64,000 nucleotides of DNA from Micromonospora peucetia (GTDB lineage Bacteria > Actinomycetota > Actinomycetes > Mycobacteriales > Micromonosporaceae): positions 2,542,001 to 2,606,000 of the forward strand of contig NZ_FMIC01000002.1 of the NCBI RefSeq assembly GCF_900091625.1. The letters are read 5' to 3'. Made by a program: the position numbers and the translations under genes. The notes beneath the pieces were generated by a model that made no database searches, had not been told where the DNA came from, and worked only from the letters and a program-made list of their open reading frames with translations. Positions 15,787 through 26,698 of the stretch are shown in pieces. The first letter of the stretch is position 1; the number at the start of each line of letters is the position of its first letter.

Positions 15787-15854
15787 TTGACTCCTGTCGG
15801 AGTGCCGGCCTAGCGTCACGAGCATAGCGGCAGTTTACTCATGACAGTTGGAGT
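15787..15854. promoter_or_regulatory. CGNR/EamA divergent promoter and operator
   Basis: A rightward promoter TTGACT (15787-15792), 18 bp, TAGCGT (15811-15816) precedes the EamA gene. The palindrome ACTCCTGTCGGAGT (15790-15803) overlaps its -35 box, and a related imperfect palindrome (ACTC...GAGT, 15837-15854) lies at the ribosome-site side. Both are candidates for CGNR regulator binding. Confidence 0.5.
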
Positions 15855-15860
15855 GGATCG

Positions 15861-16826
15861 ATGCGTCAACCACCCGCCGCCGGGCTCGGTCTCGGCCTCG
15901 CCCTGCTCTCCGCCGTCACCTTCGCCACGTCGGGCACGTTCGCCCGGTCCCTCATCGACGCCGGCTGGTCGGCGGAAGCGGCCGTGGCCGCACGGGTCGG
16001 CATCGCCGCGCTGGTGGTGGCGATCCCGGCCGCGCTCTCCCTGCGCGGCAGGTGGGGCGTGCTGCGTCGCAACCTGGCCGCGATCGGCGTGTTCGGGCTG
16101 CTCGGGGTCGCGACGGCCCAGGTCTGCTTCTTCAATGCGGTCCGCTACCTCCCCGTCGGCGTCGCGCTGCTGCTGGAGTATCTCGGCATCGTCCTGGTGG
16201 TGGGCTGGATGTGGCTGGTCCACGGGCAGCGTCCCCGCCGGCTGACCGTCGCCGGCTCGGTGGCGGCCCTCGCCGGCCTGTTCTTCGTCCTGGACCTGAC
16301 CGGCGCCGGTCGGCTCGACCCGGTGGGCGTGCTCTGGGGACTCGGGGCGGCCCTCGGCCTCGCCGGCTACTTCGTGCTCGCGGGGCGGGTCGACGAGAGG
16401 TTGCCGTCGGTGGCCCTGGCCAGCGGCGGCATGGCCGTCGGGGCCGCCGTCCTGCTGCTGCTCGGTGCCCTCGGGGCGCTGCCGCTGCGGGCGACCCTCG
16501 GCGAGGTCACCTTCGCCGGGCAGCGCACCAGTTGGCTGGTGCCGGTGGTCGGGCTGTCGCTGGTGGCCGCCGTCGTCGCGTATCTCGCCGGGATCGCCGG
16601 CACCCGGATCCTTGGCGCCCGGCTGTCGTCGTTCGTCGGGTTGACCGAGGTGATGTTCGCCGTCCTGATCGCCTGGCTGGTGCTGGGCGAACTGCCCACC
16701 GCAGTGCAACTGTCCGGTGGCGCCCTGATCGTCGCCGGTGTCGCGCTGGTGCGTGTCGACGAGCTGCGCGCTCCCCGCCCCGAGGACCGCCCGCAGTCGC
16801 GCGACCCCGAGCCCGCCCTGCCGTGA
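15861..16826 (+). CDS. EamA/DMT-family exporter
   Basis: This 321-aa inner-membrane protein has ten predicted transmembrane helices in two EamA repeats (about residues 8-145 and 155-300). The second repeat ends L-T-E-V-M-F-A-V-L-I-A-W-L-x-L-G-E, the usual EamA signature. DMT proteins of this type export amino acids or small metabolites; the substrate is unknown. It is divergent from the CGNR regulator, which suggests inducible expression. Confidence 0.9.
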   Translation: MRQPPAAGLGLGLALLSAVTFATSGTFARSLIDAGWSAEAAVAARVGIAALVVAIPAALSLRGRWGVLRRNLAAIGVFGLLGVATAQVCFFNAVRYLPVGVALLLEYLGIVLVVGWMWLVHGQRPRRLTVAGSVAALAGLFFVLDLTGAGRLDPVGVLWGLGAALGLAGYFVLAGRVDERLPSVALASGGMAVGAAVLLLLGALGALPLRATLGEVTFAGQRTSWLVPVVGLSLVAAVVAYLAGIAGTRILGARLSSFVGLTEVMFAVLIAWLVLGELPTAVQLSGGALIVAGVALVRVDELRAPRPEDRPQSRDPEPALP

Positions 16827-16961
16827 CGACCCGGACGGCCCGCCCTGCCGCACGATCCATCGCGCATGCAAAGAGATCCGCGTCATAGCCGACGGTGCAC
16901 TGGCGGAAAGCGCTCGGGTGTTGTCTGATGGCTGCCACATCCCGCAACGAGAGGATCCGAT

Positions 16962-18653
16962 GTGGTGAGTAAGCGCTTCACCGCCGGTGCTGTCGCGTCC
17001 GCGACCGTGCTGGCACTAGCGGTGACGGGCATGAGCGTGCCGGCCAGTGCCGAGCCGAGCAGTGCCCGTACCTTCACCGTCGTTGCCGAGGACGGCGTCT
17101 CCGCGGACGCGGCCATCGCCGCGATCCGGTCGGCCGGTGGCACGGTGGTCTCCCGGTCCGACGAGGTCGGCATGTTCCGGGTGACCAGCGCCCGGACGGA
17201 CTTCGCCACGAAGGCCACCGCCGCTTCGGCGCTGATCGGCGCCACCGAGCAGAAGGTGATCGGGCGTAAGCCCAAGCTGGACCGGGTCGAGCAGGAGCAC
17301 CTGCTGGCCGCCGCCGCGGCCAAGGGCGCGGGCGCCCAGCGCGGCAAGAAGATGGACCCGCTGGACGACAAGCTCTGGGGCCTGGAGATGATCCGGGCCG
17401 ACCAGGCCCGCAAGATCGAGCCGGGCGACCGCCGGGTCACCGTCGGTGTCCTGGACACCGGCGTCGACGCCAGCAACCCGGACATCGCGCCGAACTTCAA
17501 CTGGGCGCTCTCCCGTAACTTCGCCCCCGACATCGTGGAAATCGACGGCGAGTGCGAGGTGGCGAGCTGCCTCGACCCGGTCGGCACCGACGACGGCGGG
17601 CACGGCACCCACGTGGCCGGCACCATCGGCGCGGCGGCCAACGGGTTCGGCCTCTCCGGCGTCGCCCCGAACATCTCCCTGGTCGAGCTCAAGGGCGGCC
17701 AGGACGCTGGCTACTTCTTCCTGGAGCCGGTGGTCAACTCCCTGCTGCACGCCGGGAAGGTCGGCCTGGACGTGGTCAACATGTCCTTCTACGTCGACCC
17801 GTGGCTCTTTAACTGCACCGCCAACCCGGCCGACTCCCCCGAGCACCAGGCCGAGCAGCGGGCGACCATCAAGGCCATGAAGCGGGCGCTGAACTTCGCC
17901 CACAGCCGGGGTGTCACCCTGGTCGGCGCGCTGGGCAACAACCACGAGGACCTGGGTGACCCGCGTACTGACGTGTCGAGCCCGAACTACGGCGACACGG
18001 CGCCCTACCCGCGTGAGATCGACAACGACAGCTGCTGGAACCTGCCCACCGAGGGGCCGAACGTGATCAGCGTCTCGTCGGTCGGGCCGTCCGGCAAGAA
18101 GTCGGACTTCTCGAACTACGGCACCGAGCAGACCGCCGTGGCGGCGCCGGGCGGCTGGTTCCGCGACGGCTTCGGCACGGACACCTACCGCACCGACGCC
18201 AACATGATCCTCTCGACGTACCCGAAGAAGGTGCTCCAGGAGGAGGGATCGGTCGACGCGAACGGCAACATCGCCGCCGGCTTCGAGGAGACGGTCTTCA
18301 AGGCCTGTAAGGCCAACGGTGAGTGCGGGTACTACACCTATCTTCAGGGCACCTCGATGGCGGCTCCGCACGCCTCCGGCGTCGCCGCGCTGATCGTCAG
18401 CAAGCACGGCAAGAAGGACCGCCAGGGCGGCTTCGGCATGGCGCCGAAGGTGGTGGAGCAGCACCTCTACCGGACGGCCGCCGAGCGCGCCTGCCCGGAG
18501 CCACGCCTGCAGTCGTACGCCAACGAGGGGCGGGACGCCGAGTTCGACGCGTACTGCGCCGGCGGGCTGAACTTCAACGGCTTCTACGGGTACGGCATGG
18601 TTGATGCCTATTCGGCGGTGAAGACTCCGGTCAAGCCGAACGCCCGCCCGTAA
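16962..18653 (+). CDS. Secreted subtilisin-like (S8) serine protease
   Basis: This 563-aa protein has a signal peptide ending A-S-A around residue 30 and a short propeptide. The S8 catalytic triad is present: Asp165 in VLDTGVD, His214 in GHGTHVAGT and Ser465 in GTSMAAPHASG. Five or more Cys in the catalytic region suggest disulfides outside the cell. GTG 16962 or GTG 16965 both follow GAGGA at 16951-16955. It is monocistronic, with a terminator 16 nt after the stop. The substrate is unknown. Confidence 0.92.
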   Translation: MVSKRFTAGAVASATVLALAVTGMSVPASAEPSSARTFTVVAEDGVSADAAIAAIRSAGGTVVSRSDEVGMFRVTSARTDFATKATAASALIGATEQKVIGRKPKLDRVEQEHLLAAAAAKGAGAQRGKKMDPLDDKLWGLEMIRADQARKIEPGDRRVTVGVLDTGVDASNPDIAPNFNWALSRNFAPDIVEIDGECEVASCLDPVGTDDGGHGTHVAGTIGAAANGFGLSGVAPNISLVELKGGQDAGYFFLEPVVNSLLHAGKVGLDVVNMSFYVDPWLFNCTANPADSPEHQAEQRATIKAMKRALNFAHSRGVTLVGALGNNHEDLGDPRTDVSSPNYGDTAPYPREIDNDSCWNLPTEGPNVISVSSVGPSGKKSDFSNYGTEQTAVAAPGGWFRDGFGTDTYRTDANMILSTYPKKVLQEEGSVDANGNIAAGFEETVFKACKANGECGYYTYLQGTSMAAPHASGVAALIVSKHGKKDRQGGFGMAPKVVEQHLYRTAAERACPEPRLQSYANEGRDAEFDAYCAGGLNFNGFYGYGMVDAYSAVKTPVKPNARP

Positions 18654-18669
18654 CGGCGGACAGCAGGGG

Positions 18670-18694
18670 GCCCGGCCGACTCGTTCGGCCGGGC
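18670..18694 (+). terminator. Terminator of the S8 protease gene
   Basis: A perfect 10-bp stem, GCCCGGCCGA (18670-18679) with TCGGCCGGGC (18685-18694) and a 5-nt loop, lies 16 nt past the protease stop. Confidence 0.7.
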
Positions 18695-18754
18695 TCCTCG
18701 CCTGTCCGGCCCCGGGTGCGGACGATCCGGCGGACGGCGGTGCAAGCGTCCCGG

Positions 18755-19702
18755 TCACGGGCGCCAGCCCCGGCCGGCGAGTGCGGCGCGAACCTCGCAC
18801 AGGACGCCCGGGAAGTCCTGGCGCAGTCGCCTGCCGGTCACCGGCAGCACGAGCCAGCCGGCACCGACCAGTCGGGCGATCCGGTCGAGGTGCGGGCTGT
18901 CGGCCTCGGCGTGCTGCCCGCTGTCGGCCTCGGCCTGCTGCCACCCGTCGTGGGTGACGGCGACGCGGTATGCCGGCCAGGCCAGGTCGGCGTGCAGGAG
19001 CAGCCCGGCGGCGACCCGGACCGGGTGCTGGGCGGCGGGGCGTGGCAGCCCGCCCAGCAGCAGCCGCACCCGCAACTCGGACTCGGCCGGCGACCGGGCG
19101 CCCGGATCCGTCAACCCGAACACCCAGCGCGCCCGCCGACCGCCGGGCCGGTCGGCGTTTCGGTCGGCCACCTCGACGAGAGCGGCACGGCTGGTCAGGC
19201 CCTGCCGGAGCAGCGAGTCCACGATGCCGACCGCGCGGAGCGGCTCCAACCAGACCGCCGTCTCCCACGCCGCCGCGGCCGGGTCCGTGCTGGCCGGCAC
19301 GCCCGGGCCGCCGCTCGCCCCTCGGGCCCGTGCCGGCGGCCACGACGGCGACGTGGCCGGGCCCGTGGAGTGCACCCGTAGGCCTCGCTGCGGGTTGAGG
19401 CGCATCGCCCTCGGGGCGAGGACGTGCACGTCGTCGGTGAAGGAGGCGGCGTGTCCGACGCCGTGCAGGTAGGCCGCCGACGGACCGGCGACGATCGCCT
19501 CGGGCGGCAGCCGCAGGGCGGCGGCCCGGCAGGCCAGGGTGTGGTCCCGGTCCAGCCGGGCGTCGGCGTAGACGTCGTGGCGCAGCCGCAGCCAGGCCGA
19601 GCTGCGTAGCTGGTGCTCGGTGACCAGCCCCTGTCGGATCGCGTCGGAGCCGCGGAAGACCTGCCAGGCCAGGACCCCGGGCCGGTGTGGTGGAGGTGGC
19701 AT
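18755..19702 (-). CDS. AbiEi-like / DUF559 endonuclease-fold protein
   Basis: I start at ATG 19702 (MPPPPHRPGVLAWQVFRGSDA), giving 315 aa; the longer frame is Pro/Gly noise. The N-terminal half has the winged-helix-like segment Q-L-R-S-S-A-W-L-R-L-R-H-D-V-Y of AbiEi-type antitoxin or regulator proteins. The C-terminal half has S-E-L-R-V-R-L-L-L...D-L-A-W...V-x-H-D-G-W and L-V-L-P, resembling the Vsr/DUF559 nuclease fold. This architecture is abundant in high-GC actinobacteria, usually without a partner toxin, and none is adjacent here. Function unproven. Confidence 0.7.
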   Translation of the reverse strand: MPPPPHRPGVLAWQVFRGSDAIRQGLVTEHQLRSSAWLRLRHDVYADARLDRDHTLACRAAALRLPPEAIVAGPSAAYLHGVGHAASFTDDVHVLAPRAMRLNPQRGLRVHSTGPATSPSWPPARARGASGGPGVPASTDPAAAAWETAVWLEPLRAVGIVDSLLRQGLTSRAALVEVADRNADRPGGRRARWVFGLTDPGARSPAESELRVRLLLGGLPRPAAQHPVRVAAGLLLHADLAWPAYRVAVTHDGWQQAEADSGQHAEADSPHLDRIARLVGAGWLVLPVTGRRLRQDFPGVLCEVRAALAGRGWRP

Positions 19703-19866
19703 GAGGGAAGCCTGCCGGCCGTGCGGTCCCGCCCGACACCCCTGTGGACAACCGGGACCGCCCCGTGGAGCGCCGACTGTGGACAACCGGCACGGCGGGC
19801 GGCGAATGTGGTAGAGGGCCGCCCGGCCCGGGGAAGGCGGGGGCTCAGGCAGGGAGGACGGCAGCG

Positions 19867-19950
19867 CAGGCAGGGCGGCGACCCAGGACAGGGCGGCGAC
19901 CCGGGACAGGGCGGCGACCCAGGACAGGGCGGCGACCCAGGACAGGGCGG
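19867..19950. repeat. 18-bp tandem repeats after the IclR gene
   Basis: About four and a half copies of an 18-bp unit (CAGGGCGGCGACCCAGGA-like) run up to the stop codon of the IclR gene. The period is a multiple of three, but no start or ribosome site makes it coding. It may have grown from the GC-rich 3' end of the regulator gene. Confidence 0.75.
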
Positions 19951-19954
19951 GGGC

Positions 19955-20602
19955 TCAGGAGAGGGCGGCGGCGATGGCGGTGGCGGCGGCGAGGACCTGC
20001 GCGTCGACCACCTCGGCGTCCAGCGGGGCCAGCGCCACCACCCCGACGCTCGCCTCCAGACCCGGCACCCCGAGCACCGGGGCGGCCACGCCGTACGCCC
20101 CGGACTGGAGCTCCCCGGCGGTGCTCACCGGGCCGGCGGCGCCCGCCCGGCCGGCGAGGATGGCCCGCCCGGCCGCACCGCGCTCCAGCGGGTGCCGCGC
20201 CCCGGTCCGGTAGGCGACGTGGAACGACGTCCAGCTCGGCTCGACCACGACGAGCGCGACCCCCTCGCCGCCCTCGACCACGGTCAGATGGGCGGTCGCG
20301 CCGGCCTGCTCCGCGAGCCGGCGCAGCGCGGGCAGCGCCCCCTCTGCGAGCAGCGGCTGGGCCCGCCGCGCTAGGTGCAGCACCCCGGCGCCGAGACGCA
20401 GCCGGCCGCCCCCGTCGCGGCGTAGCATGCCGTGCGCGGCGAGCGCGCCGACCAGCCGGTAGACCGCCGCCCGGCCGACACCCAACCGGTTCGCCGCCTC
20501 GGTGACGGTCAGCCCGCCCGGCGCGTCGGCGACCAGGTGCAGCAGCCGCAGCCCCCGGTCCAGCGTCTGCGCCGTCTCCCCGCCCCGCGCCGTCGTCTCC
20601 AC
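19955..20602 (-). CDS. IclR-family transcriptional regulator
   Basis: This 215-aa protein has an N-terminal winged helix-turn-helix (LDRGLRLLHLVADAPGGLTVTEAANRLGV...AVYRLVGAL) and a C-terminal IclR effector domain that is somewhat short for the family (about 250 aa). It probably senses a small carboxylic or aromatic ligand. It is divergent from cysS with 63 nt between the starts, but sits next to no catabolic operon, so its target is unclear. Confidence 0.88.
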   Translation of the reverse strand: METTARGGETAQTLDRGLRLLHLVADAPGGLTVTEAANRLGVGRAAVYRLVGALAAHGMLRRDGGGRLRLGAGVLHLARRAQPLLAEGALPALRRLAEQAGATAHLTVVEGGEGVALVVVEPSWTSFHVAYRTGARHPLERGAAGRAILAGRAGAAGPVSTAGELQSGAYGVAAPVLGVPGLEASVGVVALAPLDAEVVDAQVLAAATAIAAALS

Positions 20603-20665
20603 GACCAGCAGCGTACGACCCGGCTCCGGACGACCCCGGGAAGCGTGGACGGCTACCCTTGTACG

Positions 20666-22080
<1,415 letters not shown>

Positions 22081-22081
<1 letters not shown>

Positions 22082-23241
22082 TGGCCGGCAACTCGCAGCG
22101 CCGTGGCCGGCGACTGACGTCGAAGGCGGGAGCCCCGAAGGGCTCCGGTGGCAAGAACAAGGACTCCCTCACCGGGCGTGGCAAGACGCTGCCCGCAGAC
22201 GAACGGCCCTGGCACAAGGCTTACTCGGGCAGCGAGAAGCTGCCCCAGCGCACCGCCTGGAAGCAGGACAAGGAGCGCCGGGCGGCGGTCGAGGAGGGGC
22301 GCGCTCCCAAGATCGGCCAGCCGGGCAGCAAGGACACCACCTGGGGCCGGGGCGGCGGCCGGGGCACGCCGGCAGTCGGCCGCGGTGGCGGGCGCGGCGC
22401 TGGCGGCGGGCGCGGCACGGGCGGTCGGGGCGGTCAGCCCGCCGGTCGTGGTGGCCCCCGGGTCGCCCCGGGTCGCAAGTCCAACCCGTCGAAGGACACC
22501 CCGGAACTGCTGGTCGGGCGTAACCCGGTGCTGGAGGCGCTGCGTGCCCTGGTGCCGGCGACCGCGCTCTACACCGCCCAGGGCATCGACACCGACGACC
22601 GGATCAACGAGATCATCCGGACGGCCGCCGACCGGGGCATCGCGATCCTGGAGATCAGCCGGGCCGAGTTGGACCGGATGACTGGCGGCGTGCTGCACCA
22701 GGGCGTCGGTCTCCAGGTGCCGCCGTTCGCGTACGAGCCCTTCGAGGACCTCGTCGCGGCGGCGCTGGAGCAGGCCGCCCCGCTGCTGGTGGCGCTGGAC
22801 GGGGTGACCGACCCGCGTAACCTCGGCGCGGTGATCCGGTCCGCCGCAGCCTTCGGCGGGCATGGTGTCTTCGTACCGGAGCGGCGGGCGGCCGGGATCA
22901 CCGCGACCGCCTGGCGGACCAGTGCCGGCGCGGCGGCGCGGGTGCCGGTCGCCCAGGTGACCAACCTGACCCGGTCGCTGAAGGCCTGCCAGGACGCGGG
23001 CTTCATGGTGGTCGGCCTGGACGCCGACGGCGAGACCGACCTCTACGACCTGGAGGCCGCCGTCGGCCCGCTGGTCGTGGTGGTCGGCTCCGAGGGCCGA
23101 GGGCTCTCCCGGCTGGTCGGCGAGACCTGCGACCTCACCGTCAGCATTCCGATGGTCTCCGACGTCGAGTCGCTCAACGCCAGCGTCGCCGCCGCCGTCA
23201 CCCTTGCCGAGGTGGCACGTCGCCGGGCCGCCGAGGGCTGA
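22081..23241 (+). CDS. rlmB: 23S rRNA (guanosine-2'-O-)-methyltransferase RlmB/TrmH family
   Basis: This 386-aa protein starts with about 140 residues of basic, Gly/Arg-rich low-complexity sequence ([18 protein letters not shown]). The SpoU substrate-binding domain ([12 protein letters not shown]) and the SPOUT knot methyltransferase domain follow ([45 protein letters not shown]). It should 2'-O-methylate a guanosine in 23S rRNA with SAM. The RGG-like extension is usual in actinobacterial members. It is coupled to cysS by TGATG and ends at a bidirectional terminator. Confidence 0.92.
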
Positions 23242-23255
23242 TCCCGCAGACACGT

Positions 23256-23292
23256 GAAAGGGGCGGTCCGCCGATGGCGGGCCGCCCCTTTC
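23256..23292. terminator. Bidirectional terminator between rlmB and msiK
   Basis: A 17-bp stem with one T-G wobble, GAAAGGGGCGGTCCGCC (23256-23272) with 23276-23292, has A-rich and T-rich edges (GAAAGG/CCTTTC). It serves the convergent genes on both sides. Confidence 0.85.
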
Positions 23293-23317
23293 GCTGTACG
23301 TCAGATCGGGTCGTACG

Positions 23318-24409
<1,092 letters not shown>

Positions 24410-24743
24410 GGTGGGGTGCTTCCTCTCACCGGCAGGAACGTGCCGGACGATCCGAGTGAAGGAGCGGCCGGCACAGGGGAAGTGCCGGCCCGCCGGGCGA
24501 CCTCTCGATGATCGAGATGTCGTCCGTGTCACTGCACGGTAAACGGCTTTTCGCCACCTGCCAAGGCGGCGAGCACGGGATGGGACGGGCGGCATAGACA
24601 TTCCGGTCACTCGGGCACGGGCGGACATCAATCGACCGCGACCGGGGGTGGCGCGCAACGGGACGGCGACGTTTCCGGTGGTCGGGGGGCCTGCCGAGGG
24701 GGAAATCCGGACGTCAGTCGCTATGCTGACGTCGGCACCACAC

Positions 24744-24820
24744 GCCCCTGTAGCTCAGCTGGCCAGAGCACTCGCCTTGTAAGCGAGATGTCGCCGGTTC
24801 GATCCCGGCCGGGGGCTCCA
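24744..24820 (+). tRNA. tRNA-Thr (anticodon TGT)
   Basis: A complete 77-nt cloverleaf. The acceptor stem GCCCCTG pairs with CGGGGGC (one T-G), the anticodon stem is CTCGC/GCGAG with loop CTTGTAA giving TGT, and the T arm is GCCGG-TTCGATC-CCGGC. The 3' CCA is encoded. No integrated element follows; the downstream gene is an AraC regulator. Confidence 0.95.
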
Positions 24821-25191
24821 ATTTCACAAGACGGTTCCGGCGTCCCGCCGGTCCGTCCCTGTGCGTGACAGCGACAGGGCTCACGACAACTGCCCGTGGG
24901 GCCTGCCGAGGGCCTGGCGTATGGCGTCAAGGTTGGCGTGAGCGTACTCCGTGGGGACCAGCGCCGCGCTGGTCCGCCCGCGCTAGGCCTGCTGGCGCCG
25001 GTGATCAGGACGCCATGGACGTTACCTGGCCGTTTTAGGGTCTATGGCGTCCTGATCACCGTTGGCTGGAGCGGCGTTCGTTCCGACCAGTTCGATCACT
25101 CGTTCCCCAAGCTGACAGTCCGAGAGAGTCGTTGCGAAACGCGGGGACGTCGCTGACAGACAGGACGCGACAGGCCAGTAAACGCGTGCCT
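24821..25191. other. Intergenic region with a long perfect inverted repeat
   Basis: I see no gene in these 370 bp between tRNA-Thr and the AraC gene. A short hairpin (GACCAGCG...CGCTGGTC, about 24956-24975) lies upstream of the long inverted repeat at 25001-25061. The last 130 bp presumably contain the araC-type promoter. Confidence 0.5.
25001..25061. repeat. 17-bp perfect inverted repeat with 27-nt loop
   Basis: GGTGATCAGGACGCCAT (25001-25017) is exactly complementary to 25045-25061, with a 27-nt loop containing GGCCGTTTTAGGGTC. It is too symmetrical and too long to be an ordinary terminator, and no T tract follows. It may be a dispersed palindromic element or a structured RNA. Confidence 0.6.
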
Positions 25192-25650
25192 ATGCTGGGC
25201 GGCGTGAGCAGGGCGACGGAGGAGTCGAACCGGGCCATGCTGCGCGCCCGGGACGCCATGGATCGCGCGTACGACCAGCCGTTGGACATTCCCGCCCTGG
25301 CCCGGATCGCGTACGTCTCGGAGGCGCACTTCATCCGCACCTTCCGGGCCACCTTCGGCGAGACCCCGCACCGCTACCTTCAGCGACGGCGGGTGGAGCG
25401 GGCCATGTACCTGCTGCTGCACACCGACCGGGACGTCACCGACGTCTGCTACGCGGTCGGCTTCTCCAGCCTGGGCACGTTCAGCCGCACGTTCCGGCAG
25501 ATCGTCGGGGAGCCGCCGTCGGAGTACCGGCGGCGCAATGCGCCGACCGCCGCCGTGCCGAGCTGCTTCACCAAGGCCTGGACCCGGCCCAGCAGCTTCG
25601 GTGAGCAGAGGTCAGTTTTGGATAAGCAGCAGGCCAGGCCCGCCCCGTAG
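25192..25650 (+). CDS. AraC-family regulator (DNA-binding domain only)
   Basis: This protein of about 152 aa consists mainly of one AraC double helix-turn-helix (LDIPALARIAYVSEAHFIRTFRATFGETPHRYLQRRRVERA...VTDVCYAVGFSSLGTFSRTFRQIVGEPPSEYRRR). It lacks a ligand-binding domain and has a short tail. ATG 25192 or GTG 25204 can start it. The downstream VOC gene begins 10 nt after its stop; AraC-VOC pairs of this form are common in actinobacteria, so it probably regulates its partner. Confidence 0.85.
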   Translation: MLGGVSRATEESNRAMLRARDAMDRAYDQPLDIPALARIAYVSEAHFIRTFRATFGETPHRYLQRRRVERAMYLLLHTDRDVTDVCYAVGFSSLGTFSRTFRQIVGEPPSEYRRRNAPTAAVPSCFTKAWTRPSSFGEQRSVLDKQQARPAP

Positions 25651-25660
25651 CGTTCTCGGC

Positions 25661-26080
25661 ATGACGATGAACGCGATCAGCCGCTCCCAGATCTACGTCC
25701 TCGACCAGGACGAGGCTCTCGACTTCTATGTGGGAAAGCTCGGCATGGAGGTCAACACCGACCAGGATCTCGGCTTCATGCGCTGGCTCACGGTGAACAT
25801 CCCCGGTGACCCGGAGCGCGAGATCCTGCTGGAGAAGCCCGGTCAGCCGGCGCTGGACCCGGCCACCGCCGAGCAGGTCCGGGAGCTGCTCACCAAGGGG
25901 GCGCTGGGTGGGTACCTCTTCATGACCACCGACGACGCGCACAAGACGTACGAGGACCTGGTCGCCAAGGGCGTCGAGATCACCGACGAGCCGATGGAGC
26001 GCCCGTACGGGATCGACTTCGGCATCCGCGACCCGTTCGGTAACAAGATCCGTGTCGGCCAGATGTTCCCCAAGGGCTGA
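25661..26080 (+). CDS. VOC-family (glyoxalase/dioxygenase-fold) protein
   Basis: This 139-aa protein has the paired beta-alpha-beta-beta-beta modules of the vicinal-oxygen-chelate superfamily: I-Y-V-x-D-x-D-E-A-L-D-F-Y-V-x-K-L-G-M at the start and F-G-I-R-D-P-F-G-N-K-I-R at the end. Family members are glyoxalases, dioxygenases or resistance binding proteins; the substrate cannot be inferred here. It is translated directly after the AraC regulator and probably forms an inducible two-gene unit. Confidence 0.85.
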   Translation: MTMNAISRSQIYVLDQDEALDFYVGKLGMEVNTDQDLGFMRWLTVNIPGDPEREILLEKPGQPALDPATAEQVRELLTKGALGGYLFMTTDDAHKTYEDLVAKGVEITDEPMERPYGIDFGIRDPFGNKIRVGQMFPKG

Positions 26081-26095
26081 CCTGGCGGCGGTTGG

Positions 26096-26698
26096 TCATG
26101 AACGACGTGGTGCCGGCCTGCCGGGGGACTGTGCCCGGTGGGCCGGCAGGCCGGCGAGCAGGGTGTCGACCAGGGCGTCTGCGTCGGCGGGCGGCAGCGG
26201 ACGGTGGGTGACCACGGCCCGCAGCCAGACCGGCCCGAGCAGTAGGTCGGCCAGGAGGGTGTCGTCCACCGGCCCGGTCAGTTCGCCCCGGGCACGGGCC
26301 CGCCCGGTCACCTCAGCGACGTGGGTGCGGTGCTGGCCGAGCAGTTCGTCGGCGAGCCGGGCCAGCTCCGCGTCGGCGCCGGTGTGGGCGAGCACGTCGG
26401 CGGCGAGGCGGCCCGGCCCTTCGGCGAAGAACGCGGTCTTCGACCGGAGCAGGGCGGCCAGGTCGCCGCGCAGCGTGCCGGTGTCCGGCACCGGCAGTTC
26501 CCGGGCGATGGCGTGCCGGAACGTCGCCGCGACGAGGGCGGGCTTCGACGGCCACCACCGGTAGAGAGTGGTCTTGTTGACCCCGGAGCGCCGGGCCACC
26601 CCCTCGACGGTCAGCGCGGCGTACCCGTCGGCGGCCAGCAGGTCCAGCACGGCCGCGTGGATCGCCTCGGCACCGCGCGGACCGCGTACCTGACTCAC
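26096..26698 (-). CDS. TetR-family repressor
   Basis: This 200-aa protein starts at GTG 26698, which overlaps the dehydrogenase stop as GTGA. The N-terminal HTH reads A-A-L-T-V-E-G-V-A-R-R-S-G-V-N-K-T-T-L-Y-R-W-W-P-S-K, followed by a TetR_C-like ligand domain of about 130 residues. It is the second gene of the operon with the aldehyde dehydrogenase and very likely represses it through the perfect palindrome at 28329-28349, giving feedback on its own synthesis. Confidence 0.9.
   Translation of the reverse strand: MSQVRGPRGAEAIHAAVLDLLAADGYAALTVEGVARRSGVNKTTLYRWWPSKPALVAATFRHAIARELPVPDTGTLRGDLAALLRSKTAFFAEGPGRLAADVLAHTGADAELARLADELLGQHRTHVAEVTGRARARGELTGPVDDTLLADLLLGPVWLRAVVTHRPLPPADADALVDTLLAGLPAHRAQSPGRPAPRRS

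Noticed and set aside
19613..20374. Gly/Gln-Gly-Gly-Asp-Pro repeat frame after the AbiEi-like gene
   Set aside because: It reads an 18-bp tandem repeat and the antisense of the IclR gene, which has clear family motifs on the other strand.
24744..24820. tRNA-Thr as an integration site
   Set aside because: The tRNA is intact with CCA and is followed by ordinary regulator and VOC genes. There is no duplicated 3' end and no integrase nearby.
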